From Cryomorphaceae bacterium (GTDB lineage: Bacteria > Bacteroidota > Bacteroidia > Flavobacteriales > Flavobacteriaceae), in assembly GCA_003331875.1 (NCBI GenBank), contig QOQA01000016.1, positions 1 to 37,356 of the forward strand: a stretch of 37,356 bases of DNA, given 5' to 3'. The position numbers were made by a program, and so were the translations under genes. This document shows, piece by piece, positions 1-8,282 of this stretch. Position 1 is the first letter of the stretch. Every line of letters begins with the position of its first letter. The notes under the pieces are model-generated. The model did no database searches, was not told the DNA's origin, and worked only from the letters and a program-made list of their open reading frames with translations.

Positions 1-524
1 TCAAGCAATAATTTTTCAGTATCAGCAGCTTTATATGTACCCTTTGGTCTGCTGTAGAATAGAAACTCATTTTCCAAACTTATATTACTATCTTCTCCTA
101 ACTGAGTTAGTATGTAGGCATTCGGGTTTTTTACTGATTCGTGGTGTGATCTTGACAAAAAAGCGAGAATAATACTATTATCATCTAAATTTTTTGTCTC
201 AAATTTTTCATTGTAATGAGCAGAATAGGGGCCATTGTTAACAATAAAATGTATATGTTGGCCTTTAGCAGAGTTTGCTAAATTATAATCAAACTCATTC
301 ACAGTTTGTATTCCAAGTTCATAGTTATCTACATTGAAAGAAAATGTAAAACTTTCTTCATTTTGTGTTATTTCTTTAATACTTAATGAAGAATTTTCAT
401 ATGCAGGTGAACCTTCAACTTTTTTTAAATTAATTTTTTTTTCAGTACTTGAACATGAACAAAAAATTAATACTATTGTTAAAAAAAGAATGAACACATT
501 TAAATTGGTCTTGAATTTGATCAT
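1..524 (-). CDS. Putative lipoprotein, 3' end cut off by window edge
   Basis: An open frame runs on the minus strand from an ATG at 522-524 off the window start, giving 174 codons with no stop. The N-terminus has a charged start, a hydrophobic stretch (FILFLTIVLIF) and then Cys residues at about 22 and 24 (CSCSS), as in a type II lipoprotein signal. A conserved-looking stretch around residue 90 reads GQHIHFIVNNGPYSAHY. I recall similar motifs in flavobacterial envelope proteins sometimes labelled phosphopeptide-binding, but that name has no functional support here. The gene is divergent from the DUF3089 gene, with only 18 bases between the two start codons. It is probably anchored to a membrane; its function is unknown. 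Confidence 0.75.
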   Translation of the reverse strand, partial: MIKFKTNLNVFILFLTIVLIFCSCSSTEKKINLKKVEGSPAYENSSLSIKEITQNEESFTFSFNVDNYELGIQTVNEFDYNLANSAKGQHIHFIVNNGPYSAHYNEKFETKNLDDNSIILAFLSRSHHESVKNPNAYILTQLGEDSNISLENEFLFYSRPKGTYKAADTEKLLL

Positions 525-542
525 ATTTGAATAATATTTTGA

Positions 543-1604
543 ATGTTGGCTAAAATTATAAAATTTCATATAATTATTTTATTTATGACCCTTTTTTATT
601 CCTGTGGTTTATTAAAGGAGTCAAATAATGAAATTGCTTATCAATCTATCAATCACGATGATTACAAACCTACTAGTAAGCCAAACTATAATAATATTGA
701 TTCATGGCTTGCTCATCCTTATCAAAAAGAAAAATTAAGTTTCCTGAAAGAAAATGATGGTAGTAAAAATGCTGATGTATTTTTTATAGCACCTACATTA
801 TTTTCAGATAAGAAAAATGAGAATTGGAATTCTGATGTTTATAATGAAGAATTTAGGAATTATCTTATAAACTCAACCATTAAATTTCAAGCTACAGCAT
901 GGCTAGACGCAGGAAATCTTTACTCACCAAATTACAGGCAAGCACATTTTAGAGTTTTTGATGATCGGTACTGGGAAATTGGGGGAAAAAAAACATTGGA
1001 GTTAGCGTACAACGATATCAGGGAAGCTTTTTTAATTTATATGAAAAAATACAATAAAGGAAGGCCAATAATTATTGCAGGACATAGTCAGGGGGCTGCA
1101 CATGCGGTTACGCTTCTTAAGGAATTTTTTGATGGAAAAGAATTACAGAACAAATTGATTGCGGCTTATTTACCTGGTACTAAAATCACTGAAGAAGATT
1201 TTTTTGATTTAGAATTGATGAAGGATCCCCTTGAGACCGGAGGTTATTTAACTTGGAATACATTTAAAATTTTGAAAAACTATCAAAAATATGATCTAAC
1301 TATTCCACTCGATTGGTTAGAAGGCAGTCAGGTTTCCAACCCTGTTTTATGGGATGACAGTGAAACATCGGATTATAAAAGTCACAGAGGTTTATATTTT
1401 GTTAATGAGAAAGTGTATAAAAAATCTGTAAAGATTGAATATACTGATTATGCAATTTTCCTTAAGATGCCTAGGGTTAACATCTTTAAAACAATTTTAT
1501 TTTCTTTTCTTAAGGATTATCACAAAGGAGATATAAATTTATTTTGGGAGGATATTAGGTTAAATGCAATTGAAAGAGTTGAATCTTATTTCAGCGAATT
1601 ATAG
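543..1604 (+). CDS. DUF3089 family lipoprotein, alpha/beta-hydrolase-like
   Basis: A 353-residue protein with a lipoprotein signal (hydrophobic residues 5-19, lipobox ending at Cys21). The motif GHSQG at residues 180-184 places a nucleophilic Ser182 in the usual elbow of an alpha/beta hydrolase, and the ADVFFIAPT segment near residue 77 is typical of DUF3089 proteins. An esterase or lipase-like activity on an envelope or extracellular substrate is plausible, but the substrate is unknown. The ATG at 543 is chosen because the next Met (residue 15) would leave too short a signal. The gene is divergent from the truncated lipoprotein gene, and its 3' end overlaps the convergent oxidoreductase gene by 19 bases. 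Confidence 0.85.
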   Translation: MLAKIIKFHIIILFMTLFYSCGLLKESNNEIAYQSINHDDYKPTSKPNYNNIDSWLAHPYQKEKLSFLKENDGSKNADVFFIAPTLFSDKKNENWNSDVYNEEFRNYLINSTIKFQATAWLDAGNLYSPNYRQAHFRVFDDRYWEIGGKKTLELAYNDIREAFLIYMKKYNKGRPIIIAGHSQGAAHAVTLLKEFFDGKELQNKLIAAYLPGTKITEEDFFDLELMKDPLETGGYLTWNTFKILKNYQKYDLTIPLDWLEGSQVSNPVLWDDSETSDYKSHRGLYFVNEKVYKKSVKIEYTDYAIFLKMPRVNIFKTILFSFLKDYHKGDINLFWEDIRLNAIERVESYFSEL

Positions 1605-2962
1605 AAGTTTGATACTTCCCAGCCATCCCTTGCTTCCTCTCTTAAAAATTTATTTAGTTCGGGTCTATTTATAATTCGCATTTTTTCAGCATCATAATCT
1701 ATTTTTCCACCAAATCTTTGAGATAGAACACCTATTAATGCCATTTCTGTTAACTCAGCACTGTAATTAAAATTTGATTCAGGTAAAAAATTATTTTTAA
1801 TTCCATCAATCCATTCCTGAACAGGTGTTTCATCTCCCGATTTCAATCTAGGTATTGTTTGTTTGGGTGGATTTTTTTTAAATTCATTCCATTCTTCTTC
1901 ACTTACTAGTAGTCTGGGGTTATTCGGTCGTCCGCCCGTAATCAAAGACTTCTTTGATCCAATCATTACCATTCCCAAGTTTGGTACATTTTTTAGCGGA
2001 AAATCTTTACCAAAATTTGGTTTAAAACCACCCTCGTACCATTTTAATTTTACAGATTTCCGATCATCATTTGCAGGAAAATTAAATTCTACAGTTGATT
2101 TATCAGCAACAAAATTTTCTTGTGTTCTTAGGTTAGGTACGTGACCAAATACAGATTTTGGCATTCCTAAATTTAAAGCCCAAAAAGGAGCATCTAATGT
2201 ATGACATGACCAATCACCCAACTGACCATTTCCAAAATCGAAAAATCCTCTCCATGATTTAGGAACATACACTTTATTATAATTTCTGTTACTTGCAGGC
2301 CCCAACCAGAGATCCCAATCTAAGGTTTTTGGAATAGCTTGTTTATTTGGTGGAAATTCACTTGGCTTGTCCCACCAGTGACCTGGTTTAAAATTAAATT
2401 CACCAAACCAGGCGTGAATTTCTCGAACTTCACCCAAAATTCCTGCCTCATACCATTCCTTTACTTGTCTTATGCCATTAGTTGTGTGACCTTGATTCGC
2501 CATTTGAGATACTATACCATAATGATTAGCTGCTTTTTTAAGTGTTCTGCACTGCCAAACGTTATGTGCTAATGGTTTTTCAATACAGACATGAATTCCA
2601 AGCTCCATTGCTGTAATTGCAGCGTGAAAATGAGTATGGTCAGGTGTGCTAATGATTACGGCATCAATCAAGTTTTGCATTTTATCAAACATTACTCTGT
2701 AGTCTTTGAATCTTCTAACATTAGTATGTAATTCCTTAACCCTCTTAAGGGCTTTAGATGCCCAGCGATCATCTACATCACACATTGCAACAATATTCTC
2801 TGAATTAATGATTGGTTGCCAATTTTGAATTCCTCTGCCACCAACTCCAATTAAGGCTATATTAAGCCTGGAATTTAAATCTTTATGTGCTAGTATATTT
2901 GGAAAGGCGAGTGATGAACCTAAGAAAATGCTACCACTTTTAAAAAAATTTCTCCTTAGCAT
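1586..2962 (-). CDS. Gfo/Idh/MocA family oxidoreductase with Tat signal
   Basis: A 458-residue protein. The N-terminus reads MLRRNFFKSG followed by a moderately hydrophobic stretch, which fits a twin-arginine signal (RRxFxK), so a periplasmic or membrane-attached, cofactor-loaded enzyme is expected. A Rossmann motif GVGGRG follows at about residues 38-43, and the family motif EKPLAH lies near residue 128. The segment around WDLWLGPA and the WRGFFDFGNGQLGDW stretch resemble the large oxidoreductase subgroup common in Bacteroidota and Planctomycetes, which act on sugars or sugar-like compounds. The specific substrate cannot be read from the sequence. Its ATG lies one base after the stop of the small ORF upstream, suggesting coupled translation. 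Confidence 0.88.
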   Translation of the reverse strand: MLRRNFFKSGSIFLGSSLAFPNILAHKDLNSRLNIALIGVGGRGIQNWQPIINSENIVAMCDVDDRWASKALKRVKELHTNVRRFKDYRVMFDKMQNLIDAVIISTPDHTHFHAAITAMELGIHVCIEKPLAHNVWQCRTLKKAANHYGIVSQMANQGHTTNGIRQVKEWYEAGILGEVREIHAWFGEFNFKPGHWWDKPSEFPPNKQAIPKTLDWDLWLGPASNRNYNKVYVPKSWRGFFDFGNGQLGDWSCHTLDAPFWALNLGMPKSVFGHVPNLRTQENFVADKSTVEFNFPANDDRKSVKLKWYEGGFKPNFGKDFPLKNVPNLGMVMIGSKKSLITGGRPNNPRLLVSEEEWNEFKKNPPKQTIPRLKSGDETPVQEWIDGIKNNFLPESNFNYSAELTEMALIGVLSQRFGGKIDYDAEKMRIINRPELNKFLREEARDGWEVSNFYNSLK

Positions 2963-2963
2963 A

Positions 2964-3107
2964 CTACATACAAATTATATATAAAATGATACATCCAGTT
3001 AAGATGCCTTTAATCCAGGACACCCAGTAAACCTGATAGTGTGATAAATTATAAAATTTTCTTTTCTTCTCAGTAAAACTTTTATGCCATTTGAGCAAAG
3101 ATTTCAT
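2964..3107 (-). CDS. Small single-pass membrane protein (47 aa), hypothetical
   Basis: A 47-residue ORF starting at an ATG at 3105-3107: a basic N-terminal half (KWHKSFTEKKRK) and a hydrophobic C-terminal helix (GILTGCIILYIICM). The frame also extends upstream to a TTG at 3146, but that codon lies inside the tRNA-Arg terminator, so the internal ATG is the better start. The stop codon is followed by a single base and then the ATG of the oxidoreductase gene, an arrangement seen in co-translated genes. This supports a real small gene or a leader ORF. The stretch YQVYWVSWIKG resembles small membrane proteins I associate with flavobacteria, but I cannot name the family. Confidence 0.5.
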   Translation of the reverse strand: MKSLLKWHKSFTEKKRKFYNLSHYQVYWVSWIKGILTGCIILYIICM

Positions 3108-3131
3108 TTTTATTGTTTTTGTTAAGTTAAT

Positions 3132-3157
3132 AAAAAAAGCCCACAAAAAGTGGGCTT
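3132..3157 (-). terminator. Rho-independent terminator of tRNA-Arg
   Basis: On the minus strand an 8-bp stem AAGCCCAC / GTGGGCTT (3157-3150 with 3144-3137) encloses a five-base loop of T and is followed by a run of seven T. It lies three bases past the tRNA 3' end, as expected for a tRNA terminator. Confidence 0.85.
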
Positions 3158-3160
3158 ATG

Positions 3161-3234
3161 TGATCGCGGCACGATTCGAACGTGCGACCGTCTGCTTAGA
3201 AGGCAGATGCTCTATCCAGCTGAGCTACGCGACC
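3161..3234 (-). tRNA. tRNA-Arg (anticodon TCT)
   Basis: Read on the minus strand, a 74-base cloverleaf is visible. The acceptor stem is GGTCGCG / CGCGATC with discriminator A, the D arm contains AGCTCAGCTGGATAGAGC, the anticodon loop is CTTCTAA between TCTGC and GCAGA, and the T arm has GTTCGAATC. The anticodon TCT reads AGA/AGG arginine codons, which are frequent in this AT-rich DNA. The 3' CCA is not encoded, so it must be added enzymatically. Confidence 0.96.
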
Positions 3235-3244
3235 AAATGATTGG

Positions 3245-3274
3245 CAAATTTAAATAATTAATTGTCTTGTACAA
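3245..3274 (-). promoter_or_regulatory. Bacteroidota-type promoter of tRNA-Arg
   Basis: On the minus strand, TTG (3274-3272) and TAAATTTG (3252-3245) are separated by exactly 19 bases. This matches the known Bacteroidota sigma-ABfr consensus TTG-N19-TAnnTTTG. The -7 box ends 10 bases before the tRNA 5' end. Confidence 0.8.
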
Positions 3275-3277
3275 GAA

Positions 3278-3378
3278 TAAGGATAAATCAACCCAATTAA
3301 TTTTTAGCTAATTATTTATTAAATATATCCAAAAAAATTTACCATATCCTTATCATATATCCCTCATTTTTAAGGATA
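3278..3378. promoter_or_regulatory. Candidate regulator-binding boxes upstream of susC
   Basis: The octamer TAAGGATA occurs at 3278-3285 and 3371-3378 and in inverted form (TATCCTTA) at 3345-3352. The core TATCC also occurs at 3326-3330 and 3358-3362. Five copies of the core within about 100 bases of the 227-base gap ahead of susC suggest binding sites for a regulator of the xylan locus. I see no TAnnTTTG box on the + strand here, so the susC promoter itself is not identified. Confidence 0.4.
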
Positions 3379-3461
3379 ATCAATATTTAGGGCATCGGAG
3401 TGTAAATTTTTTATTAATTTAGACTTCGAAATTTTTATAACTAACCAAAAAATTATTAAAC

Positions 3462-6400
3462 ATGAATAGATTTCTATTAGTTTTTATTTTATTTCCATTT
3501 TTTGTTTTTGCTCAATCAAAAACAATTACAGGAACAATTAATGATGAAAATAGTTCACCACTTCCTGGTGCAACTGTTCAATTAAAAGGTTCAGACTCTA
3601 TTGGTGCAATATCAGATTTTGACGGTAATTTTTCAATTACTATCCCTTCTGATGGAAACCAAGTTTTGGTTGTTACCTACATAGGTTACACAGATCAAGA
3701 AGTGGATGTTTCCAGCCAAACTACAATTTCAGTACAGTTACAGCCTGATACTGAAGCATTGGAGGAAGTAGTTGTAGTTGGATATGGAACTGTACTTAAA
3801 AGAGACCTTACTGGATCTGTTGCATCTATTAAAATTGAAGATGAAGTTTCTAGACAGGCAGCTACTGTTGACCAGCTTCTACAAGGAAGAGCAGCTGGTG
3901 TCCAAGTAACTCAAAATGCAGCTAATCCAAATTCTGGAGTTAGTGTTAGAATTAGAGGAGCTAGTAGTTTGAGAGGAAATAATGAGCCCCTTTATGTAGT
4001 TGATGGTGTTATTATATCTTCCGCTGCGGAAGATGTTGCATCTGTCGATGGAAGTGGTCAAGGAAATACAGGTCAAGATCCACAAAGTGGTTTAAATGGT
4101 ATTAATCCAAGGGATATTGAAAGAATTGAAATCTTAAAAGATGCCTCTGCTACTGCCATTTATGGATCAAGAGGTGCGAACGGTGTTGTTTTAATTACTA
4201 CAAAAAGTGGATCCTCTGACGAACCAGGGGGTAAGTTTAATACATTTTTTAGTAGAACAATTAGTGAAATAACAAAAACTTATGACATGCTAGATGGTGT
4301 CGGTTATGCCAACTATTCTAATGCAACTAGAGTTGCTGCTGGTGAAACACCTAGATATGTTGTTAATGGCGGTTCTGTTTTTTCATTCTTATCGAATCCT
4401 GACGGAACACCTTCTAATAATGTAGATACAACTCCTGCTACACTTTATAACTGGCAGGATGAAGTTTACCAACAAGGTGTAAGTTCCAGTTTTGGAGCAA
4501 CATTTTCTGCTGGAAATGATGATGGAGACTTTTATTTGTCTGCTGGATTTAATGATTTAAATGGACTTATTGATAACTCATCATTCAAGACTGGTGACAT
4601 AAGACTCAATATAAACTATGATATCAGTGATCGGTTGAGAGTTGAAGGTAGATTTTCAACATTTTTCAGTGACTCAGATTTTGCTGAAGGTGGTGATAAA
4701 ATTGGTGGAGATCAAAGTTTTGTTCAACAAACAGTTTCATACAATCCTGTATTGTCTAATGGTACAGATGAAGAAAGTTTTTTCGATGACGGACAATTAT
4801 CTAATCCATTATCGTGGGTTAATGATTTTACAGACGAATCAAGAGAAAACAGAGTTATTGCTTCTCTGGCCTTAAAATATAAGTTAAGAACACCTGGTTT
4901 AATGTACGAGTTTAGAATTGGAGGTAACCTCAGGGATAAAGATAGAACTAGATTTTATGGTTTAACAACATGGCAAGGAGCAAATGCCAATGGATTGTAT
5001 CAAAAAATGAAATTAAACGCTATGACCTATCAGGTTAATAATTTTTTAAGGTATAATAGAAATATAAACAGAAATCACAGAGTTAACGCTACTCTTGGTG
5101 TCACATACGACGTAAGAGATGTTGAAAGTAGTGTTTACGCTGTTCAGGATTTTGTTACTGCACAATTAGGAACTCAACAACCATTTCTGGGACAAATTGT
5201 TTCATCACCGCTACTTCTAAGAGCTGCTGACCAACAATTGTTTTCAGTTTTGGGTAGAGTAAATTATACTTTCAAAAATAAATATGTCCTAACTGCTAGT
5301 TTTAGAAGAGATGGTGTTTCTAAATTTGCGGAAGATAATAGATATGGGTTTTTCCCCTCATTTGCTTTTGCATGGAGAGCTGGAAGTGAAAAATTTGTTC
5401 AAAACCTAGATTTATTTTCAAGTCTAAAATTTAGAGCAGGCTGGGGTGAAATTGGTAACCATGGAATTGGTCCCTACGGAACCTTACCTAATTATGGAGC
5501 TTCATCTTCTCTTTATGGAAATTCTTCTAATGGTACTACTGTTCCAATTGTTTTAGCCAATATTGCTAATCCAGATCTAACTTGGGAAACTACAGAGCAA
5601 GTAAATTTTGGAGTTGATTTTGGATTTGCAAATGGTAAAATATCTGGTGTTATTGATGTTTACCAAAAAAACACAAAAGATCTTTTACAACAGAGTCCAA
5701 TACCAACATCATCTGGTTTTGCAAATATGTTAATCAATAGAGGTGGTCTTGAAAACAAAGGATTGGAAATTGGTTTAGACTTTACGGCAATTGACAAGGG
5801 AGATTTTAATCTTTCATTTGGTGGTAACATCTCTTTCAACAAATCTAAAATTGAAAATCTTGGTTTAGTTCCTGGAGATATATTAATGTCTGATGGAATG
5901 GGAGGATATTCAAACCAGCAAATTGCATCATATCTTGGAAATGTACCAAGTCGTGGTAACAGTATAAAGTTTCCAGTAAATATATTTATGGAAGGTCATG
6001 AAGTGGGTCTATTTTATGGTTGGAAAACTAACGGAATGTTCCAAGAGGGTGATACAATGTATTCTATAAATGGATCTATGTCTCAACCTGGTGATATCAA
6101 AGTTTTGGATCTAAATGGAGATGGAGTAGTTGATCTTGCAGATAGAACTGTAATAGGAAATCCAAATCCTGATTATGTTTACGGATTTAATGTTAATCTC
6201 TCTTACAAAGGGTTTTCAATGAGAGCACTATTTAATGGCGTTGAAGGAAATCAAATTGTAAACGGAAATTATTACAGGTTTGGCTGGGCAGAAGGCACTT
6301 ACAGAAATATTGTTGCTGATGCATGGTATGACAGGTGGACACCTGACAACCCATCTGCTGCTTACCCTAGATTGGGTTACTCAGCTAACCTATTTGGTGC

Positions 6401-6665
6401 ACTTATGGACAGAGTCATTGAAGATGGAAGTTATATAAGATTGAAAAGCATAACTTTAAATTATGACATTCCCTTAAGTAACAATAACTTCATTGATGCA
6501 GCAAATGTTTATATAACTGGATCAAACTTATTTACATGGACAGACTACTCTGGTTATGACCCTGAAATCACCTCGTTTTTGTGGGATGGATTATTACAGG
6601 GAACAGATTGGAATAACAAGCCTAATTCAAGGTCAGTCCTTGTTGGCGTTAACTTAAACTTTTAA
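3462..6665 (+). CDS. susC: SusC/RagA-type TonB-dependent outer-membrane transporter
   Basis: A 1067-residue outer-membrane protein. A signal peptide ends at about residue 17 (VFAQ), followed by a carboxypeptidase-D-like regulatory domain (about 20-95, with PLPGATVQLKG and SDFDGNFSI). Next come the SusC-type EEVVVVGYGT segment at 101-110, a plug domain with LLQGRAAGVQV, IRGASS and ERIEILKDASATAIYGSRGANGV, and a long beta-barrel ending in a terminal aromatic (NLNF). SusC proteins import oligosaccharides across the outer membrane with TonB energy and a SusD lid. The neighbours (GH10, GH43, XylA, XylB) point to xylo-oligosaccharides as cargo. susD follows after 19 bases. Confidence 0.96.
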   Translation: MNRFLLVFILFPFFVFAQSKTITGTINDENSSPLPGATVQLKGSDSIGAISDFDGNFSITIPSDGNQVLVVTYIGYTDQEVDVSSQTTISVQLQPDTEALEEVVVVGYGTVLKRDLTGSVASIKIEDEVSRQAATVDQLLQGRAAGVQVTQNAANPNSGVSVRIRGASSLRGNNEPLYVVDGVIISSAAEDVASVDGSGQGNTGQDPQSGLNGINPRDIERIEILKDASATAIYGSRGANGVVLITTKSGSSDEPGGKFNTFFSRTISEITKTYDMLDGVGYANYSNATRVAAGETPRYVVNGGSVFSFLSNPDGTPSNNVDTTPATLYNWQDEVYQQGVSSSFGATFSAGNDDGDFYLSAGFNDLNGLIDNSSFKTGDIRLNINYDISDRLRVEGRFSTFFSDSDFAEGGDKIGGDQSFVQQTVSYNPVLSNGTDEESFFDDGQLSNPLSWVNDFTDESRENRVIASLALKYKLRTPGLMYEFRIGGNLRDKDRTRFYGLTTWQGANANGLYQKMKLNAMTYQVNNFLRYNRNINRNHRVNATLGVTYDVRDVESSVYAVQDFVTAQLGTQQPFLGQIVSSPLLLRAADQQLFSVLGRVNYTFKNKYVLTASFRRDGVSKFAEDNRYGFFPSFAFAWRAGSEKFVQNLDLFSSLKFRAGWGEIGNHGIGPYGTLPNYGASSSLYGNSSNGTTVPIVLANIANPDLTWETTEQVNFGVDFGFANGKISGVIDVYQKNTKDLLQQSPIPTSSGFANMLINRGGLENKGLEIGLDFTAIDKGDFNLSFGGNISFNKSKIENLGLVPGDILMSDGMGGYSNQQIASYLGNVPSRGNSIKFPVNIFMEGHEVGLFYGWKTNGMFQEGDTMYSINGSMSQPGDIKVLDLNGDGVVDLADRTVIGNPNPDYVYGFNVNLSYKGFSMRALFNGVEGNQIVNGNYYRFGWAEGTYRNIVADAWYDRWTPDNPSAAYPRLGYSANLFGALMDRVIEDGSYIRLKSITLNYDIPLSNNNFIDAANVYITGSNLFTWTDYSGYDPEITSFLWDGLLQGTDWNNKPNSRSVLVGVNLNF

Positions 6666-6684
6666 TTAAATAAATTATATACAA

Positions 6685-8280
6685 ATGAAATACATAAAAC
6701 TTTTATTAATTCTTCCATTGGTGTTTTTTGTTTCATGTGACTTGGATGAAAGTCCGCCGTTCCTTGATGCAACATTATATCAAGACGTTCAAAGCGCAGA
6801 AGCTGCAAGAGATGGTATTTATCAGGCGTTGACAAGCTACGACACTCAAGAAAGAAGATTGTTTATCGAAAATCTTTATTCTGGAATCATGTTTACAAGA
6901 AAAGGAGGCGCCAGAGTAACAACGAGAGACATGTCAACTTTATGTTCACTAAAACCTGGCTATCATATGGATGCTGAGGCTATGTGGGGAGGTTTGTACC
7001 AAGCTATAGCAAGAGCAAATGGTGCAATTGCAGCGATAAATACTGTTTCCTCTCCGTCAAATACAGATGAATTAGCTTTTAACGATGTTGCTGGTCATGC
7101 CTATTTTGCTAGGGCTTGGTCGTATTTCAAACTTGTTACTCTTTGGGGTGATATTCCATTATGGTTGGAACTTCCATCGCAAGGAAATACTAACAAAGCC
7201 AAATCACCTGCATCGGATGTTTATGATCAAATTGTTTCTGATTTACAAACTGCACAAGCATTGTTAAATGGCAATGCTGGGACTGGCTATCCTCATCAAC
7301 ATGCAGCCAGCATGCTACTGGCAAAAGTTTATATGGCTAAAGCTACTAACCCAGATATACAAACAATGGGTGGTTCTATGGACTATTGGGGACTGTCTTA
7401 TTCTGAGGCTATGAAAGTGTACAACAGTGGACAATATTCACTTGTATCTGATTATGGAAGTTTGTTTACTGTTCAGGGTGAAAACTCTACAGAATCTATT
7501 TTTGAGTTACAGATTGCTCAGGATGCTGCTAACTCCCAAATCGGAAGAAACTTTACACCATGGAAATATAAGGCAGGTATGCACTTTGGTTGGTTCCAGG
7601 TAACTGCTTTTCAACATGACAAGCATGTTGCTGCTTATGGGGGAGGCCAAAATTGGACAGGGCCTACTCTAATTTCTAGTTTTCCGGATAAAAGATATAA
7701 TGCTACTTATCTTCACCAGTACTACAGGGCTGACAGAACGGCTCCAGCTGGTAACGTAAGAACTTACCCATCTGCAGCATGGAGAGGTGGTATGGGAAGT
7801 TCACATCCATATTTATTTAAATGGGTTGAAAAAGATAGAACTCATAGTAACCAATATAATAGTCAAAATGTTGTTGTTATGAGATATGCAGAATTATTGT
7901 TAATGCTTGCAGAAATATCTAATGAACTTGGTAATGGGCAGGAAATGACTTATTTGACTCCCGTTTTGAGTAGAGCAGGTTTAAGTCCTAGATCTGAGTA
8001 TTCTCAAGGTCAAAGTTCATTTAGAGATGCGATTATGGAGGAATATCAGTTTGAATTAATTGGAGAGGGTGAGGATTCATTTCACAATAAAAGACGTGGT
8101 TATCAATACTTTTTAGATCACACAGTCTTACCACACAATAATTCTTTTGGGAAAAAAGTATTGATTGGATCTCAGAAATATCAAGCTAACAGAGAAGTTC
8201 AGTTTTCAACCAATGAGGCTGAAATTATGCAACTTCAAATACCTTTGAGTGAAATAAATACTAACGAGTTAATTAATTAA
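6685..8280 (+). CDS. susD: SusD/RagB-type glycan-binding surface lipoprotein
   Basis: A 531-residue lipoprotein with lipobox FVSC (Cys18), followed by acidic residues DLDES that resemble the export signal of surface lipoproteins in Bacteroidota. The alpha-helical SusD features are visible: the AEAARDGIYQALT helix, the RARAxxY-like HAYFARAWSYFKLVTLWGDIPL segment near residue 135, and the VVVMRYAELLLMLAEISNELG segment near residue 396. SusD family proteins bind the glycan and cap the SusC barrel. Several Trp residues (for example MDYWGLSY, MHFGWFQV, GGQNWTG) could form the sugar platform. The gene sits between susC and a small secreted protein, two bases from the latter. Confidence 0.95.
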   Translation: MKYIKLLLILPLVFFVSCDLDESPPFLDATLYQDVQSAEAARDGIYQALTSYDTQERRLFIENLYSGIMFTRKGGARVTTRDMSTLCSLKPGYHMDAEAMWGGLYQAIARANGAIAAINTVSSPSNTDELAFNDVAGHAYFARAWSYFKLVTLWGDIPLWLELPSQGNTNKAKSPASDVYDQIVSDLQTAQALLNGNAGTGYPHQHAASMLLAKVYMAKATNPDIQTMGGSMDYWGLSYSEAMKVYNSGQYSLVSDYGSLFTVQGENSTESIFELQIAQDAANSQIGRNFTPWKYKAGMHFGWFQVTAFQHDKHVAAYGGGQNWTGPTLISSFPDKRYNATYLHQYYRADRTAPAGNVRTYPSAAWRGGMGSSHPYLFKWVEKDRTHSNQYNSQNVVVMRYAELLLMLAEISNELGNGQEMTYLTPVLSRAGLSPRSEYSQGQSSFRDAIMEEYQFELIGEGEDSFHNKRRGYQYFLDHTVLPHNNSFGKKVLIGSQKYQANREVQFSTNEAEIMQLQIPLSEINTNELIN

Positions 8281-8282
8281 TA

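Noticed and set aside
1863-2144. Open frame of 93 codons on the plus strand inside the oxidoreductase gene
   Set aside because: It lies entirely antisense to a well-supported family member, has no recognisable domain or signal, and its composition mirrors the complementary gene.
1586-2962. Assignment of the Tat-exported oxidoreductase as a GH109 glycosidase
   Set aside because: GH109 enzymes share the fold and Tat signal, but the WDLWLGPA and related segments fit the general oxidoreductase subgroup better and nothing here shows glycosidase use.
3108-3146. TTG-started extension of the small membrane ORF
   Set aside because: The extension begins inside the tRNA-Arg terminator hairpin; the ATG at 3107 lies past it and gives a sensible protein.
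3235-3461. Possible TAnnTTTG promoter for susC
   Set aside because: No TTTG is present on the plus strand in this gap; TAATTTAG near 3416 is too poor a match to call.
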